This document shows, one piece after another, positions 34,030-42,836 of a stretch of 56,473 nucleotides of DNA. The notes beneath the pieces are model-generated. The model searched no databases. It saw only the letters and a program-made list of their open reading frames with translations, and was not told where the DNA came from. The position numbers and the translations under genes were made by a program. Position 1 is the first letter of the stretch. Every line of letters begins with the position of its first letter. The DNA lies in the NCBI GenBank assembly GCA_964498755.1, contig CAZCIB010000013.1, positions 1 through 56,473 of the forward strand, given 5' to 3'. This stretch comes from RZZS01 sp964498755 (GTDB lineage Bacteria; Pseudomonadota; Alphaproteobacteria; Micavibrionales; Micavibrionaceae).

Positions 34030-36483
34030 TTACTCCGCCGCCGCCGTTTCCTTGCCTTTGCCTCCGGAGACGTTGTCGGGGAGCTTGAAGGTAAACTCGC
34101 AGGTCTCGCCGATCTTGACGTCGCGGGTCTGGTCGTTGACGCCGATCTTGACCGAGTCCACCCATTCATTGGCCTCAACCGTGACCTGGATTTTCCCGTT
34201 CTCGATTTTGACCTTCATCGGCGTGTTGCGGAACATCATGCGGAAGGACAGGCCCTCAAGCTTATCAGCCGTTTTCGGGTTGAAGTAAATTACCCCGTCC
34301 TTGATTTCCGTGCCCAGATAGCCGCGCTGCATCAGGTCAAGCGTACCCGCCATGACGCCCATATGAATGGCCTCGCGGGTCGTGCCGCCCTGAATGTCGC
34401 CGACGTCGCTATAGAGCGCTTTCATGAACATATCCCATGAGGCGTCGATATCAATATCGGCGAGGATATTCGCGTGCACGATAAAGCTGAGCGTCGAGCC
34501 GTGCGAGGTGCGCGCAAGGTAATAGTCGATATTGCGGCGCTTCATTTCCGGCGTGAAGTCGTAGCCCAGACGCCCGAACATTTCTTTCAGCTCCTTGTCG
34601 TTGAACAGGAAGAAGAGCATGAGCGTATCGGCCTGCTTGGCGAGCTTGTATTTGTCCGGCGACTTGCCTTCGGCCTTGAGGATGCGGTCGAGACGCTGGA
34701 TGTTGCCGTATTTCTCGCGGTAGCCGTCCCAGTCGAATTCCTCGAGCTCCTCGTAGCCCTCGAACTGGCTGATGATCTGGCCTTCGTCATCATGGAACGG
34801 CACGAACATCTTGAAGCTCATGTCTTTCCATTTGTCGAGCTCTTCCTGCGAGAGGCCGATGGCGTCCAGCAGACGCTCGCGGCGGCGCTCGTTCATCGAG
34901 TCGAGGATTTGCAGCGCAGTCTGGTAAGTCCATGCCACCATGACGTTGGTGTAGGCGTTGTTGCGGAAACCGTGCTCGTCCGAATCCGGGTAGGCCTCGT
35001 GGTACTCGTCCGGGCCCATGACGCCGTGGATTTCGTAGCGGTCGCGGTCCTTGTTGTATCTGGTCATGCTCGCCCAGAAGGAGGCGATTTCAAGGAACAT
35101 CCGCGCGCCTTCGTTCCACAGGAAGTCCAGATCGCCCGTCGCCAGGTAGTAAGACCAGATGTTGTAGCAGATCGCCACGTTGACGTGCCGCTGGTTATGC
35201 GAAAGGTCCGGGTGCCATTTGCCATCTTTCGGGTTGAGGTGCACGACCTGCGTTTCCTCGCGCCCGTCGCTTCCCGATTGCCAGGGATACATCGCGCCTT
35301 CATAGCCGTGCTCGCGCGCGCCTTCTCTTGCTTCATCGAGGCGGCGGAAGCGGTACATAAGAAGCCCGCGCGTCACTTCCGGCAGGCGGAAGTTCAGGAA
35401 CGGGAAGATATAAAGCTCGTCCCAGAAAATATGGCCGCGGTAAGGTTCGCCCGTCAGCCCCCGCGCCGGAACGCCGGCGTCAAGGTCAGCCGTGAACGGC
35501 GAGCAGCACATCAGCACATGCGTTGAGTGGAAGCGGAGCAGTTGCTGGGCTTCTTCGTCGCTCGGGAGCTTGAAGTCGCAGATCGACCAGAGCTGCGCCC
35601 ATGCCTTGTCATGGCGATGCAATGCCGTTTCAAAGTCGCAGAAGCGCTGTATCGCCTGCTGCGCATTCACCATGGGTTCGCTGATCGCGCTGTCTTTCGA
35701 GGTATAGAACGCGCACATTTTTTCAACGCGGATGGTTTGGTCCTGTTTGGCGTCAAACGAAATCGTTTGCTGGATGTAGTCATCCTGCTGGTGAATGCTG
35801 CGTTCGCCCTTGATTTCATTGTCGCCGGAAAAGATTTTCGTGCGCGCGGCCTCGGCCACATAGATGCGCGATTGCGCCGTGCGGACAAGAATGGAGATGC
35901 CGTCTTCGCCGACGAGCTCGGTTTTTTCCGGGCGCAGGTGGCGGCTTTCGAGCGCGCGGTAGCGCGGCACGCCCCAGTTGACGACGCGGCCGTCGAGCGC
36001 GGAGAGAATATTCATGCGTCCCGACCAGTTTAGCGGCGTGACCTGCCATTCAATGGCGCCGAGATGCATTTTCTGCATGCTGACGAAACGGCGGCTCAGG
36101 ATGCGGGTTTCGCGTCCGTCTTTGTCGCGGAAGGTAAAGTCGCGGATCAGGACGGCTTGCCTGAGATCGAATTCATGTTTGTAAGAGAGGATTTCACATT
36201 GATCGAGATTGAAGGGCTCGCTGTCCTCGATGCTCATTTTTAAGGAAAGCCAGTTCGGCAGGTTTACAAGGTCCTCGTTGACCACCGGCCGACCCGCCAT
36301 CATCGTAATCGCCCGGTTGAAGCCGCCATGCATGTAAGTCGCCGGGTAGTGGTTTTCGCTGCAATCCGTCCATTCGGCGGCGCCGCGCGTACAGAAAAAA
36401 CCGTTCCCGGTCGCGCTAAGCGACTCGCGCAGCATCTCGTTGGCCGGATCATAAGTGTCGTAGCTAAGGCTCCATTCGGACAT
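34030..36483 (-). CDS. Glycoside hydrolase family 65 disaccharide phosphorylase
   Basis: 817 residues. GH65 enzymes split alpha-linked glucose disaccharides (maltose, trehalose, kojibiose, nigerose) with phosphate, giving beta-glucose 1-phosphate. The N-terminal beta-sandwich has TGNGFFCTRGAAEW and YMHGGFNR, and the (alpha/alpha)6 barrel has GEPYRGHIFWDELYIFPFL, PWQSGSDGREETQ and the catalytic-acid motif GVMGPDEYHE. Later come HGSTLSFIVHANILA and the phosphate-site neighbourhood GGTTREAIHMGVMAGTLDLMQRGY. Which disaccharide it uses cannot be told from this. A beta-phosphoglucomutase follows on the same strand (downstream in chromosome terms, upstream in transcription), separated by an opposite-strand ORF. 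Confidence 0.93.
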   Translation of the reverse strand: MSEWSLSYDTYDPANEMLRESLSATGNGFFCTRGAAEWTDCSENHYPATYMHGGFNRAITMMAGRPVVNEDLVNLPNWLSLKMSIEDSEPFNLDQCEILSYKHEFDLRQAVLIRDFTFRDKDGRETRILSRRFVSMQKMHLGAIEWQVTPLNWSGRMNILSALDGRVVNWGVPRYRALESRHLRPEKTELVGEDGISILVRTAQSRIYVAEAARTKIFSGDNEIKGERSIHQQDDYIQQTISFDAKQDQTIRVEKMCAFYTSKDSAISEPMVNAQQAIQRFCDFETALHRHDKAWAQLWSICDFKLPSDEEAQQLLRFHSTHVLMCCSPFTADLDAGVPARGLTGEPYRGHIFWDELYIFPFLNFRLPEVTRGLLMYRFRRLDEAREGAREHGYEGAMYPWQSGSDGREETQVVHLNPKDGKWHPDLSHNQRHVNVAICYNIWSYYLATGDLDFLWNEGARMFLEIASFWASMTRYNKDRDRYEIHGVMGPDEYHEAYPDSDEHGFRNNAYTNVMVAWTYQTALQILDSMNERRRERLLDAIGLSQEELDKWKDMSFKMFVPFHDDEGQIISQFEGYEELEEFDWDGYREKYGNIQRLDRILKAEGKSPDKYKLAKQADTLMLFFLFNDKELKEMFGRLGYDFTPEMKRRNIDYYLARTSHGSTLSFIVHANILADIDIDASWDMFMKALYSDVGDIQGGTTREAIHMGVMAGTLDLMQRGYLGTEIKDGVIYFNPKTADKLEGLSFRMMFRNTPMKVKIENGKIQVTVEANEWVDSVKIGVNDQTRDVKIGETCEFTFKLPDNVSGGKGKETAAAE

Positions 36484-36763
36484 AATATTTTACTCCCCCT
36501 CTCCAGGTGTTCAGATATAAAAAATCTCCGGCCCCTTTGCTGGAGCCGAAGACGACTTTCTTTCACGCGTGTCTTGCAACAGGCCCGGCGTGAACCGGTG
36601 TTGTCCGGATGCGGCTACGCTGTATTGTGCTTGCCTTGCTTCCATCGACATCAACATATCAGATGATTCTGATTAAGCACGGATTTAAGGTGTTTTGCAA
36701 GAGGGATCAGGGTAGTATAGTTTAAAATCGGAACATGACATATTTTAGCGAAAATCTATTGTT
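36484..36763. other. 280-bp gap upstream of the GH65 gene
   Basis: It contains no convincing ORF. A short imperfect hairpin CTCCGGC … GGAGCCG lies near 36525. It must hold the GH65 promoter (minus) and that of the following ORF (plus), but neither is clear. Confidence 0.4.
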
Positions 36764-37303
36764 ATGAAACTCTTTGGAGGGCTGACAGAAATTTTCCGAC
36801 TTACGCAGAGACTCGTCGCTCCGAAAGCTTTTTATAACAGGCTTTACGGAGTTGTCGAACCAAAAATAATACATGAGCCTCATCGTACCATTTTTTCGGA
36901 GGCGGCGCCCGAAACGCTTTTAGGGGTGCGCGCGCATCTCTCCTTTAGCGATCACCTGAAGCAGTATGAAAGACGTCTGAATTATAAAAACGAAACATAT
37001 CACACTCGTTGGTACGCGCTAACGGATGAAGATAAGCGCATAGCAATTGGTGAAGCTATATTGGACATGCGGAAAAAATATGCGAGACTCAGGGATCATT
37101 GGCAAGATACGGGAGAGGGCGGCATTATTGTATCAGAGGCTTCCGACGAAGATAAAGAAATGCTTATCGTTGCGTCGAAAAAGATTTTGCTACACCTTTT
37201 GCGTGATGAGCGCATTACAGGCATTAACAGCGTTTTTAAAAACCCGTTACCGCTTTTGGCTTGCGGACCCCGTGATGTGAAGAGCTTTATATGTCAACTA
37301 TAA
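36764..37303 (+). CDS. Hypothetical protein in the sugar-phosphorylase locus
   Basis: 179 residues, no recognised family, no signal or membrane segment. The middle is helical and charged (DHLKQYERRLNY, DEDKRIAIGEAILDMRKKYARLRD). More A+T-rich than the flanking genes and on the opposite strand, so probably inserted between the GH65 and beta-phosphoglucomutase genes, which normally lie together. No good Shine-Dalgarno. It could be a recent import or a spurious frame; its length argues for a real gene. Confidence 0.45.
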   Translation: MKLFGGLTEIFRLTQRLVAPKAFYNRLYGVVEPKIIHEPHRTIFSEAAPETLLGVRAHLSFSDHLKQYERRLNYKNETYHTRWYALTDEDKRIAIGEAILDMRKKYARLRDHWQDTGEGGIIVSEASDEDKEMLIVASKKILLHLLRDERITGINSVFKNPLPLLACGPRDVKSFICQL

Positions 37304-37314
37304 AGTGAACCGCT

Positions 37315-38088
37315 TCAACCCAGCAATTCACCCAGATCGTTGACCACAACGTCCGCGCCGTGCTCCATCAGCTTGTCCGCTTCGCCATGCCGGTCGACGC
37401 CTATGGTCAGGCCGAAATTGCCGTTTCGCCCGGCCTCGACGCCCGAGAGCGCGTCTTCGATCACAACGGACTGCGCAGCGCTCGCGCCAAGCAGCTCAGC
37501 GGCTTTGAGATACGTATCCGGCTTCGGTTTTCCTGCAATTTTATGCTCGGCGGCGTAAATCCCGTCGACCTGTTTTTCGAACAGGTCCAAGAGGTTCGCC
37601 GACTGCAGCACAGCGGTACAGTTTTTGGACGAAGTAACGACGGCGACGCGCTTGCCTTTTTCCTTCAGCGTACGGATGACTTCCACGGATTGCTCAAACA
37701 CGTCGGCTCCGTCCTCGCGCAGGATATCGTTGAAGAGCACGTTCTTCTTGTTGCCGACGCCGCAGACCGTGTCCATCTCCGGCGTGTCGGCGGGATCGCC
37801 GAAGGGCAGCTCAATGCCGCGTGAACGCAGGAAAGAGTCTACGCCCTCGTAACGCGGCTTGCCGTCTACATAGTCGGGGTAATCACGCTCGATGGTGAAT
37901 TCGACGAAATCCTTACCTTCTCTATCAGCGAGGGCTTTCAGGTATTCGTCGAAGGTTTGTTTCCAGGATTTGGCATGGATGCGCGCCGTGTCCGTAACAA
38001 CGCCGTCCAGGTCAAAGAGCCAGGCGTCGAATTGGCCCAGAATGCCCGTCAGGGGTTCATCATGCCTGTATTTTAACGACATTGTCAT
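37315..38088 (-). CDS. pgmB: Beta-phosphoglucomutase (HAD superfamily)
   Basis: About 257 residues. It converts beta-glucose 1-phosphate to glucose 6-phosphate, the step after GH65 phosphorolysis. HAD motifs: DAWLFDLDGVVTDTA (nucleophile Asp and the acid Asp two residues on), VVTSSKNC (motif II), GKPKPDTYLKAAELLG (motif III Lys) and VIEDALSGVEAG (motif IV). A cap with ERDYPDYVDGKPRYEGVDSFLRSRGI is typical of PgmB fused-type proteins from actinobacteria and proteobacteria. ATG at 38088 (or 38082); overlaps the end of adhE by 29 bases, so the two are co-transcribed. Confidence 0.88.
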   Translation of the reverse strand: MTMSLKYRHDEPLTGILGQFDAWLFDLDGVVTDTARIHAKSWKQTFDEYLKALADREGKDFVEFTIERDYPDYVDGKPRYEGVDSFLRSRGIELPFGDPADTPEMDTVCGVGNKKNVLFNDILREDGADVFEQSVEVIRTLKEKGKRVAVVTSSKNCTAVLQSANLLDLFEKQVDGIYAAEHKIAGKPKPDTYLKAAELLGASAAQSVVIEDALSGVEAGRNGNFGLTIGVDRHGEADKLMEHGADVVVNDLGELLG

Positions 38089-40777
38089 CCTCGTCCTTTT
38101 GAAGTTTTCCCTCGATATCCTTGAGCGTCGCGTTCGGGCCGTAATAGGCCTTGACGTAAAGCTCCTTGATTTCCTCAACCAGCGGATAGCGGGCGTTGCC
38201 GCCGGTGCACTGGTCGTCGAAAGCCTGTTCGCTGATTTTGTCGAGCATTTCGAGGAACAGCGATTCCGGGACTCCCGCCTCGCGGATCGTTTTCGGAATT
38301 TCGAGTTTCTCTTTCAGCTGTTCGATATGTTCGATCAGGCGTTCCACTTTTTTATCGCGGACTTTCGGGTCCTGCTCGTCGCCCTTGATGTCCTCGGTAA
38401 AGCCGAGATGGTCGGCGATTTTCGCGTAACGCCCCTTGACGAACGGATAGCGGTAAACGGGGAGCAGACCCTGTTTCGTCGGCTTGTCCGTCGCGTTATA
38501 GCGGATCACGTAAGGCATGAGCAGCGCGTTGGCGAGGCCGTGCGGCATGTCGAAGGCCGAGCCCATCTTGTGCGCCATCGAGTGGCACACGCCGAGGAAG
38601 GCGTTGGCGAAGGCCATGCCCGCGATCGTCGCGGCGTAGTGCATTTTCTCGCGCGCGACGGGGACGCGCTGGCCGCGGTGATAGCTGTCGGGCAGGTATT
38701 TGAAAATCAGCCGCAGCGATTCCAGTGAGAGTCCGTCCGTGAAGTTGTTCGCGAATACCGACGTATACGCCTCAATCGCGTGCGTCATTGCGTCCAGCCC
38801 CGTATGCGCGACCAGCATTTTCGGCAGCGTCATCACAAGTTCCGGATCGACAATCGCCATATCGGGCGTGAGCGCATAGTCGGCGATCGGGTATTTAATG
38901 TCCGTCTTGTCGTCGGTGATGACGGTAAACGGCGTGACTTCGGAGCCGGAGCCGGACGTCGTCGGCACGGAGACCATCAGCGCCTTGCGGCCAAGCTCGG
39001 GGAAGACCGAGATGCGTTTGCGGATATCCATGAAGCGCATGGCGATGTCCTCGAATTTCTGGTCCGGCTGTTCGTAGAGCAGCCAGATGAATTTCGCCGC
39101 GTCCATCGGCGATCCGCCGCCAAGCGCGATGAACAGGTCCGGCTCGAACGGAATAACCTGCGAGAGCGCCGCGTTGACGTTGCTGATATCCGGGTCCGGC
39201 TTGACCTGGCTGAAGACGCGGTACTTCATGCCCATATTGTCGAGCACGTCCGTGACCATGCGCACATAGCCGATTTGTTCCATCGTTTTATCGGTGATGA
39301 TGAATGCGCGTTTGCGATCGCTCATCTCGCCCAGAGCCTGCGAGAGCGCGCCGCGCTTGAAGTAGATTTTCGGCGGGATGCGCACCCACTGCATGTTTTC
39401 GCGGCGTTCCGCGGAAGATTTCACGTTCATGAGGTGTTTCACTCCAATGTTTTCGGATACGGAATTGCCGCCCCAGGAGCCGCAGCCAAGCGTAAGGGAC
39501 GGGGCCAGACGGAAGTTGTAAACGTCGCCGATCGCGCCTTGCGAGGCGGGCATGTTAATCAGGATCCGGCCAACGCGGGCGCGCTGCTCGAACCGCTCGA
39601 TATGATCGTGATCCGCCGCCGGGTCCGTATAGAGCACAGCCGTGTGGCCCGCGCCGCCGTACTCAATGAGGGCCGCGCAGGTGTCGAGCGAATCGTCGAT
39701 GCTCTTTGACTTGTAAACCGCAAGCACCGGCGAGAGCTTTTCCATGGAGTAGGGCTCTTCGTCGCCAACCTTGCCACATTCCGCGAGCAGGACCTTCGTG
39801 TCGTAAGGTACGTCAATCCCGGCCATTTTCGCGATATCATGGGCGCGCTGGCCGACGATCTGCGAGCTTACGTGCCCGTCCTTGCCGATCAGAATGCCTT
39901 GCAGCTGCTCTTTTTCCTTCTTTGAAAGGATATGCGCGCCGCGGCGGGAGAACTCCGCCATGACGTCTTTGTAAGTTTGTTCGGCGATTATGATGGATTG
40001 TTCCGAGGCGCAGATCACGCCGTTATCAAAGGTCTTGGACATCAGGACCGAAGACACGGACATTTTAATGTCAGCGGTCTCGTCGATAATCACCGGCGTA
40101 TTGCCGGCGCCAACGCCAATTGCCGGCTTGCCGGAACTGTAGGCGGCTTTTACCATGCCTGGGCCGCCGGTCGCGAGAATAAGATTGATTTCCGGATGGC
40201 GCATAAGGCCGTTCGAAAGGGACAGCGTCGGGGTTTCAAGGCATGCGAACAGGCCCTCCGGGCATCCGGCTTCTATGGCGGCTTTCATCAGGATATCAAC
40301 GGCGAGCGCGGTACAATCCTTTGCGCGCGGGTGCGGCGAGAAGATCATGCCGTTGCGGGTTTTGAGAGCGAGCAAGCCTTTAAAAATCGCGGTCGAGGTC
40401 GGGTTCGTCGTCGGCAGCACGGCGGCGATCAGGCCAACCGGCTCGGCGATGCGCGTAAAGCCGTTGGTCGTGTCGTCTTCCAGAATGCCGCAGGTCCTGT
40501 CGTTTTTATACTTGTTATAAATGTATTCGGCGGCGAAATGGTTCTTGATGACCTTGTCTTCCATGACGCCCATGCGGGTTTCCGTGACGGCGAGCTTGGA
40601 AAGATCTATCCGCTTCGAAGACGCGGCCAGGGCAGCGGCCTTGAATATCTCGTCGACCTGTTCCTGGCTGAATTTCGCGTATTCCTTTTGCGCCGCCTTG
40701 ACGCGGGCCATAATGTCTTCCAGGTATTTGGCCTCTTCGGCGCTCATTTCCAGGGATTTTGTTTTGTCGTTACTCAT
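38060..40777 (-). CDS. adhE: Bifunctional acetaldehyde-CoA/alcohol dehydrogenase AdhE
   Basis: 905 residues, two fused enzymes. The N-terminal aldehyde dehydrogenase reduces acetyl-CoA to acetaldehyde (active-site Cys in GVICASEQS; NAD region VGAGNTPVI). The C-terminal iron alcohol dehydrogenase reduces it to ethanol (GGGSPMDAAKFIWLLYE, LDAMTHAIEAY, and the iron-binding HSMAHKMGSAFDMPHGLANAL). AdhE forms spirosomes and is a marker of fermentative metabolism; it is uncommon in alphaproteobacteria, so transfer is plausible. RBS GAGAGG. It precedes pgmB in the same transcript. Confidence 0.95.
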   Translation of the reverse strand: MSNDKTKSLEMSAEEAKYLEDIMARVKAAQKEYAKFSQEQVDEIFKAAALAASSKRIDLSKLAVTETRMGVMEDKVIKNHFAAEYIYNKYKNDRTCGILEDDTTNGFTRIAEPVGLIAAVLPTTNPTSTAIFKGLLALKTRNGMIFSPHPRAKDCTALAVDILMKAAIEAGCPEGLFACLETPTLSLSNGLMRHPEINLILATGGPGMVKAAYSSGKPAIGVGAGNTPVIIDETADIKMSVSSVLMSKTFDNGVICASEQSIIIAEQTYKDVMAEFSRRGAHILSKKEKEQLQGILIGKDGHVSSQIVGQRAHDIAKMAGIDVPYDTKVLLAECGKVGDEEPYSMEKLSPVLAVYKSKSIDDSLDTCAALIEYGGAGHTAVLYTDPAADHDHIERFEQRARVGRILINMPASQGAIGDVYNFRLAPSLTLGCGSWGGNSVSENIGVKHLMNVKSSAERRENMQWVRIPPKIYFKRGALSQALGEMSDRKRAFIITDKTMEQIGYVRMVTDVLDNMGMKYRVFSQVKPDPDISNVNAALSQVIPFEPDLFIALGGGSPMDAAKFIWLLYEQPDQKFEDIAMRFMDIRKRISVFPELGRKALMVSVPTTSGSGSEVTPFTVITDDKTDIKYPIADYALTPDMAIVDPELVMTLPKMLVAHTGLDAMTHAIEAYTSVFANNFTDGLSLESLRLIFKYLPDSYHRGQRVPVAREKMHYAATIAGMAFANAFLGVCHSMAHKMGSAFDMPHGLANALLMPYVIRYNATDKPTKQGLLPVYRYPFVKGRYAKIADHLGFTEDIKGDEQDPKVRDKKVERLIEHIEQLKEKLEIPKTIREAGVPESLFLEMLDKISEQAFDDQCTGGNARYPLVEEIKELYVKAYYGPNATLKDIEGKLQKDEDDNVVKIQA

Positions 40778-40818
40778 TTCACCTCTCTCTTTCGTAAGCC
40801 ATTCTAACTAAATCTCAT

Positions 40819-40977
40819 TCCTCTCCCTTCAGGGAGAGGATACAAGGCCTGGGCGTGGATACGCCCCTGGCCGCAGTTGGCGAGGGATAGACTGTTACTT
40901 ATCCCTCACCCGCTCAGCCGGGGCTTTTCTTTAGGAAAAGCCGGGCTTCGCTGCCCTCTCCCTGAAGGGAGAGGGGG
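40819..40977. repeat. Multi-hairpin palindromic element between adhE and dut
   Basis: Ends with CCTCTCCC TTC AGGGAGAGG (40820-40839) and CCCTCTCCCTGAAGGGAGAGGG (40954-40975), both self-complementary. Inside are GAGGGATA … TATCCCTC and GGCTTTTC TTTA GGAAAAGCC hairpins. Confidence 0.8.
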
Positions 40978-40980
40978 TGT

Positions 40981-41460
40981 CTAGCTTCCCGTCGATCCAA
41001 ACCCGCCGGATCCTCTTTCGGTCTCTTCCAGCGTGTCGACGACATTCCATTTCACCGTTTCATGTCTGGCAATCACCATCTGTGCGATGCGCATGCCGCG
41101 CTCGACCGTAAAGGGCTCCTGTCCGTGGTTGATTAACACCACCTTGATCTCGCCGCGGTAATCAGAATCTACAGTGCCCGGCGTATTCAAAACCGTGACG
41201 CCGTGCTTGATGGCGAGGCCGGAGCGAGGCCGGACCTGCGCTTCAAATCCGCAGGGCAGGGCGATGGAGAGACCGGTCGGCACGAGCGCGCGCTCGCCAG
41301 GGCCGAGTTCAATGGCTTCCTCAAGCGCTGCGGATAAATCCATTCCGGCGGAATCAGACGACGCGTATGAAGGCAGGTTAAGGCCGACGGCGTGTTCATG
41401 CGGCAGAAGCTGAACGTCTACGGCCTTATCGTTAGTTGTCTTCTCGCTGCTCACCTGCAA
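40981..41460 (-). CDS. dut: Deoxyuridine 5'-triphosphate nucleotidohydrolase (dUTPase)
   Basis: 159 residues. Dut hydrolyses dUTP to dUMP, keeping uracil out of DNA and supplying thymidylate synthesis. The five dUTPase motifs are present: SAGMDLSAAL, RPRSGLAIKHGV, NTPGTVDSDYRGEIKV, ERGMRIAQMVIA and RGSGGFGSTG (C-terminal glycine-rich arm). TTG 41460 or GTG 41454 are both possible starts; the frame overlaps coaB by 23-29 bases, so coupled translation is likely. Classic ubiE-coaBC-dut neighbourhood. Confidence 0.95.
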   Translation of the reverse strand: MQVSSEKTTNDKAVDVQLLPHEHAVGLNLPSYASSDSAGMDLSAALEEAIELGPGERALVPTGLSIALPCGFEAQVRPRSGLAIKHGVTVLNTPGTVDSDYRGEIKVVLINHGQEPFTVERGMRIAQMVIARHETVKWNVVDTLEETERGSGGFGSTGS

Positions 41461-42118
41461 ACACCCCCGTGATTCTCATCGCGATATGTTCAGCTATAAC
41501 CTTTTTGTCGGCTTTTTTCCACTCTTCTCGGGACGTATGCGAAAGAAAATGAACATGGTTCTCATTTTCGCCGAAGGTCTTTTGCGCCCCGGTTCCCGCC
41601 AGATTGGCGATCAGAAAATCACAGCCTTTGCGGTTTAGTTTGGCAAGGGCGTTTTTCATGAGGTTGTCCGTCTCCGCCGCAAAGCCGACGACGAGCTTCG
41701 GACGCTGTGCATGGTGCGACAATTCATAAAGAATATCAGGCGTTTGTCTGAGTTCCAGAACAGGCGCGCGCCTGTCCGCCGTTTTCTTGATTTTATGTTT
41801 TTCAGGGAAAGCGGGCGTCCAGTCTGCGACAGCCGCTGCGCAGACGGCGATGTCCACGGGCAGGGCGTTCAGCGCGGCTTTATACATTTCCTGCGCTGTT
41901 TCAACATGAATGACATGCATGTTGTCCGGGTCGGGCAGGGCGACGGGACCTGTAATCAACGTGACTTCGGCCCCGGCGTCGCGCAGCGATTCGGCGATCG
42001 CGTGGCCCTGCTTGCCGGATGAGCGGTTGCCAATGAATCGCACAGGGTCAATGGGCTCGTATGTCGGGCCGCTTGTGACGAGGGCGGAGAGGTTTTTTAG
42101 TGGCTTTGACACTTTCAA
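41432..42118 (-). CDS. coaB: Phosphopantothenate-cysteine ligase (CoaB half of CoaBC)
   Basis: 228 residues. It joins cysteine to 4'-phosphopantothenate in coenzyme A synthesis. ALVTSGPTYEPIDPVRFIGNRSSGKQG (nucleotide site), AAVADWTPAF and KIKK (substrate site) and PKLVVGFAAETDN are all as in the C-terminal half of CoaBC. In most proteobacteria this is fused to CoaC; here it starts at TTG right after a 90-bp element and is in the same frame as the separate coaC upstream. It needs its own start or re-initiation; no clear Shine-Dalgarno is visible apart from G-rich element DNA. Confidence 0.92.
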   Translation of the reverse strand: MKVSKPLKNLSALVTSGPTYEPIDPVRFIGNRSSGKQGHAIAESLRDAGAEVTLITGPVALPDPDNMHVIHVETAQEMYKAALNALPVDIAVCAAAVADWTPAFPEKHKIKKTADRRAPVLELRQTPDILYELSHHAQRPKLVVGFAAETDNLMKNALAKLNRKGCDFLIANLAGTGAQKTFGENENHVHFLSHTSREEWKKADKKVIAEHIAMRITGVFAGEQREDN

Positions 42119-42208
42119 CCCCCCTCTGGCTCCCCCCTTTTCAAGGGGGGAGAACTTTTAAACCCCTCCCCCTTCAAAGAGGGGGGAGGCCGGGAGGGGG
42201 GTAAATTT
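42119..42208. repeat. G-rich palindromic element splitting coaBC
   Basis: 90 bp, exactly 30 codons, between the coaC stop and the coaB TTG. It carries two C-rich/G-rich hairpins (CTCCCCCCTTTTCAAGGGGGGAG and CCCTCCCCCTTCAAAGAGGGGGGAGG). In the shared reading frame it contains a TAA, in addition to the coaC TAA at its edge. Confidence 0.85.
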
Positions 42209-42754
42209 TTACAAAAGCCCGGCAGCCGCATCCAAAATCTCCTCAGGCTCCGCCATGCGGCCAACGCCGTCCTCGCCGCAAGCCGTATCGCCGTTGTTCG
42301 GGCCGACCTGTCTGACTCCCCGCTTTTTAAGGAGCGCAATGTTGTCCCGCACGGCCGGGTGTTTCCACATTTGCGGGTTCATGGCGGGCGCAATTAAAAC
42401 CGGTTTATCAGAGGCCAGCAGAACGGTGGACGCAAGATCGTCGGCAAGCCCGTGCGCCATTTTTGCAATCGTGTTCGCGCTCGCCGGGGCAACGACGATC
42501 AAATCGTTTTCCCGCGACAGACGTATATGTCCCATCTCGCTCTCGTCTTTTAAAGACCAGAGATCAGTGTAGACGGGGTTTTCGCTTAAGGCCGCCGCGC
42601 TCATCGGCGTAATGAATTTCTGTCCGCCATCCGTGATAATGCACGTCACGTCCGCCCCGGCTTTCCTGACAAGCCGGATCAGTTCCAGCGACTTATAGGC
42701 GGAAATGCCGCCGGATATCACAAGAAGAATGTTTCTATTTTGAAGCGCAGTCAT
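42209..42754 (-). CDS. coaC: Phosphopantothenoylcysteine decarboxylase (CoaC half of CoaBC)
   Basis: 181 residues, an FMN-dependent flavoprotein that decarboxylates 4'-phosphopantothenoylcysteine. SGGISAYKSLELIRLV, catalytic H76 in SEMGHIRLSR, PASANTIAKMAHGLADD, PAMNPQMW (the conserved PxMNxxMW) and ACGEDGVGRMAEP with the reactive Cys are all present, so this half is intact. The protein ends exactly where the usual CoaBC linker would begin, because of a TAA at the edge of the 90-bp element. Confidence 0.92.
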   Translation of the reverse strand: MTALQNRNILLVISGGISAYKSLELIRLVRKAGADVTCIITDGGQKFITPMSAAALSENPVYTDLWSLKDESEMGHIRLSRENDLIVVAPASANTIAKMAHGLADDLASTVLLASDKPVLIAPAMNPQMWKHPAVRDNIALLKKRGVRQVGPNNGDTACGEDGVGRMAEPEEILDAAAGLL

Positions 42755-42770
42755 TCATGTTCTCCGGACA

Positions 42771-42802
42771 ATAAAAGCCCCGCGCCATTTCTAGCACGGG
42801 GC
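42771..42802 (-). terminator. Intrinsic terminator of the Glu-rich membrane protein gene
   Basis: Stem GCACGGGGC (42794-42802) with GCCCCGCGC (42777-42785), one G-T pair, then TTTTATT in the minus direction. It lies between that gene and coaC, so coaC needs its own promoter. Confidence 0.75.
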
Positions 42803-42836
42803 CCTCGAATGATAAAGAAATATAGGGCGTACCGAA

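Noticed and set aside
34474..35526. Long plus-strand frame opposite the GH65 gene
   Set aside because: Antisense shadow of a well-supported enzyme.
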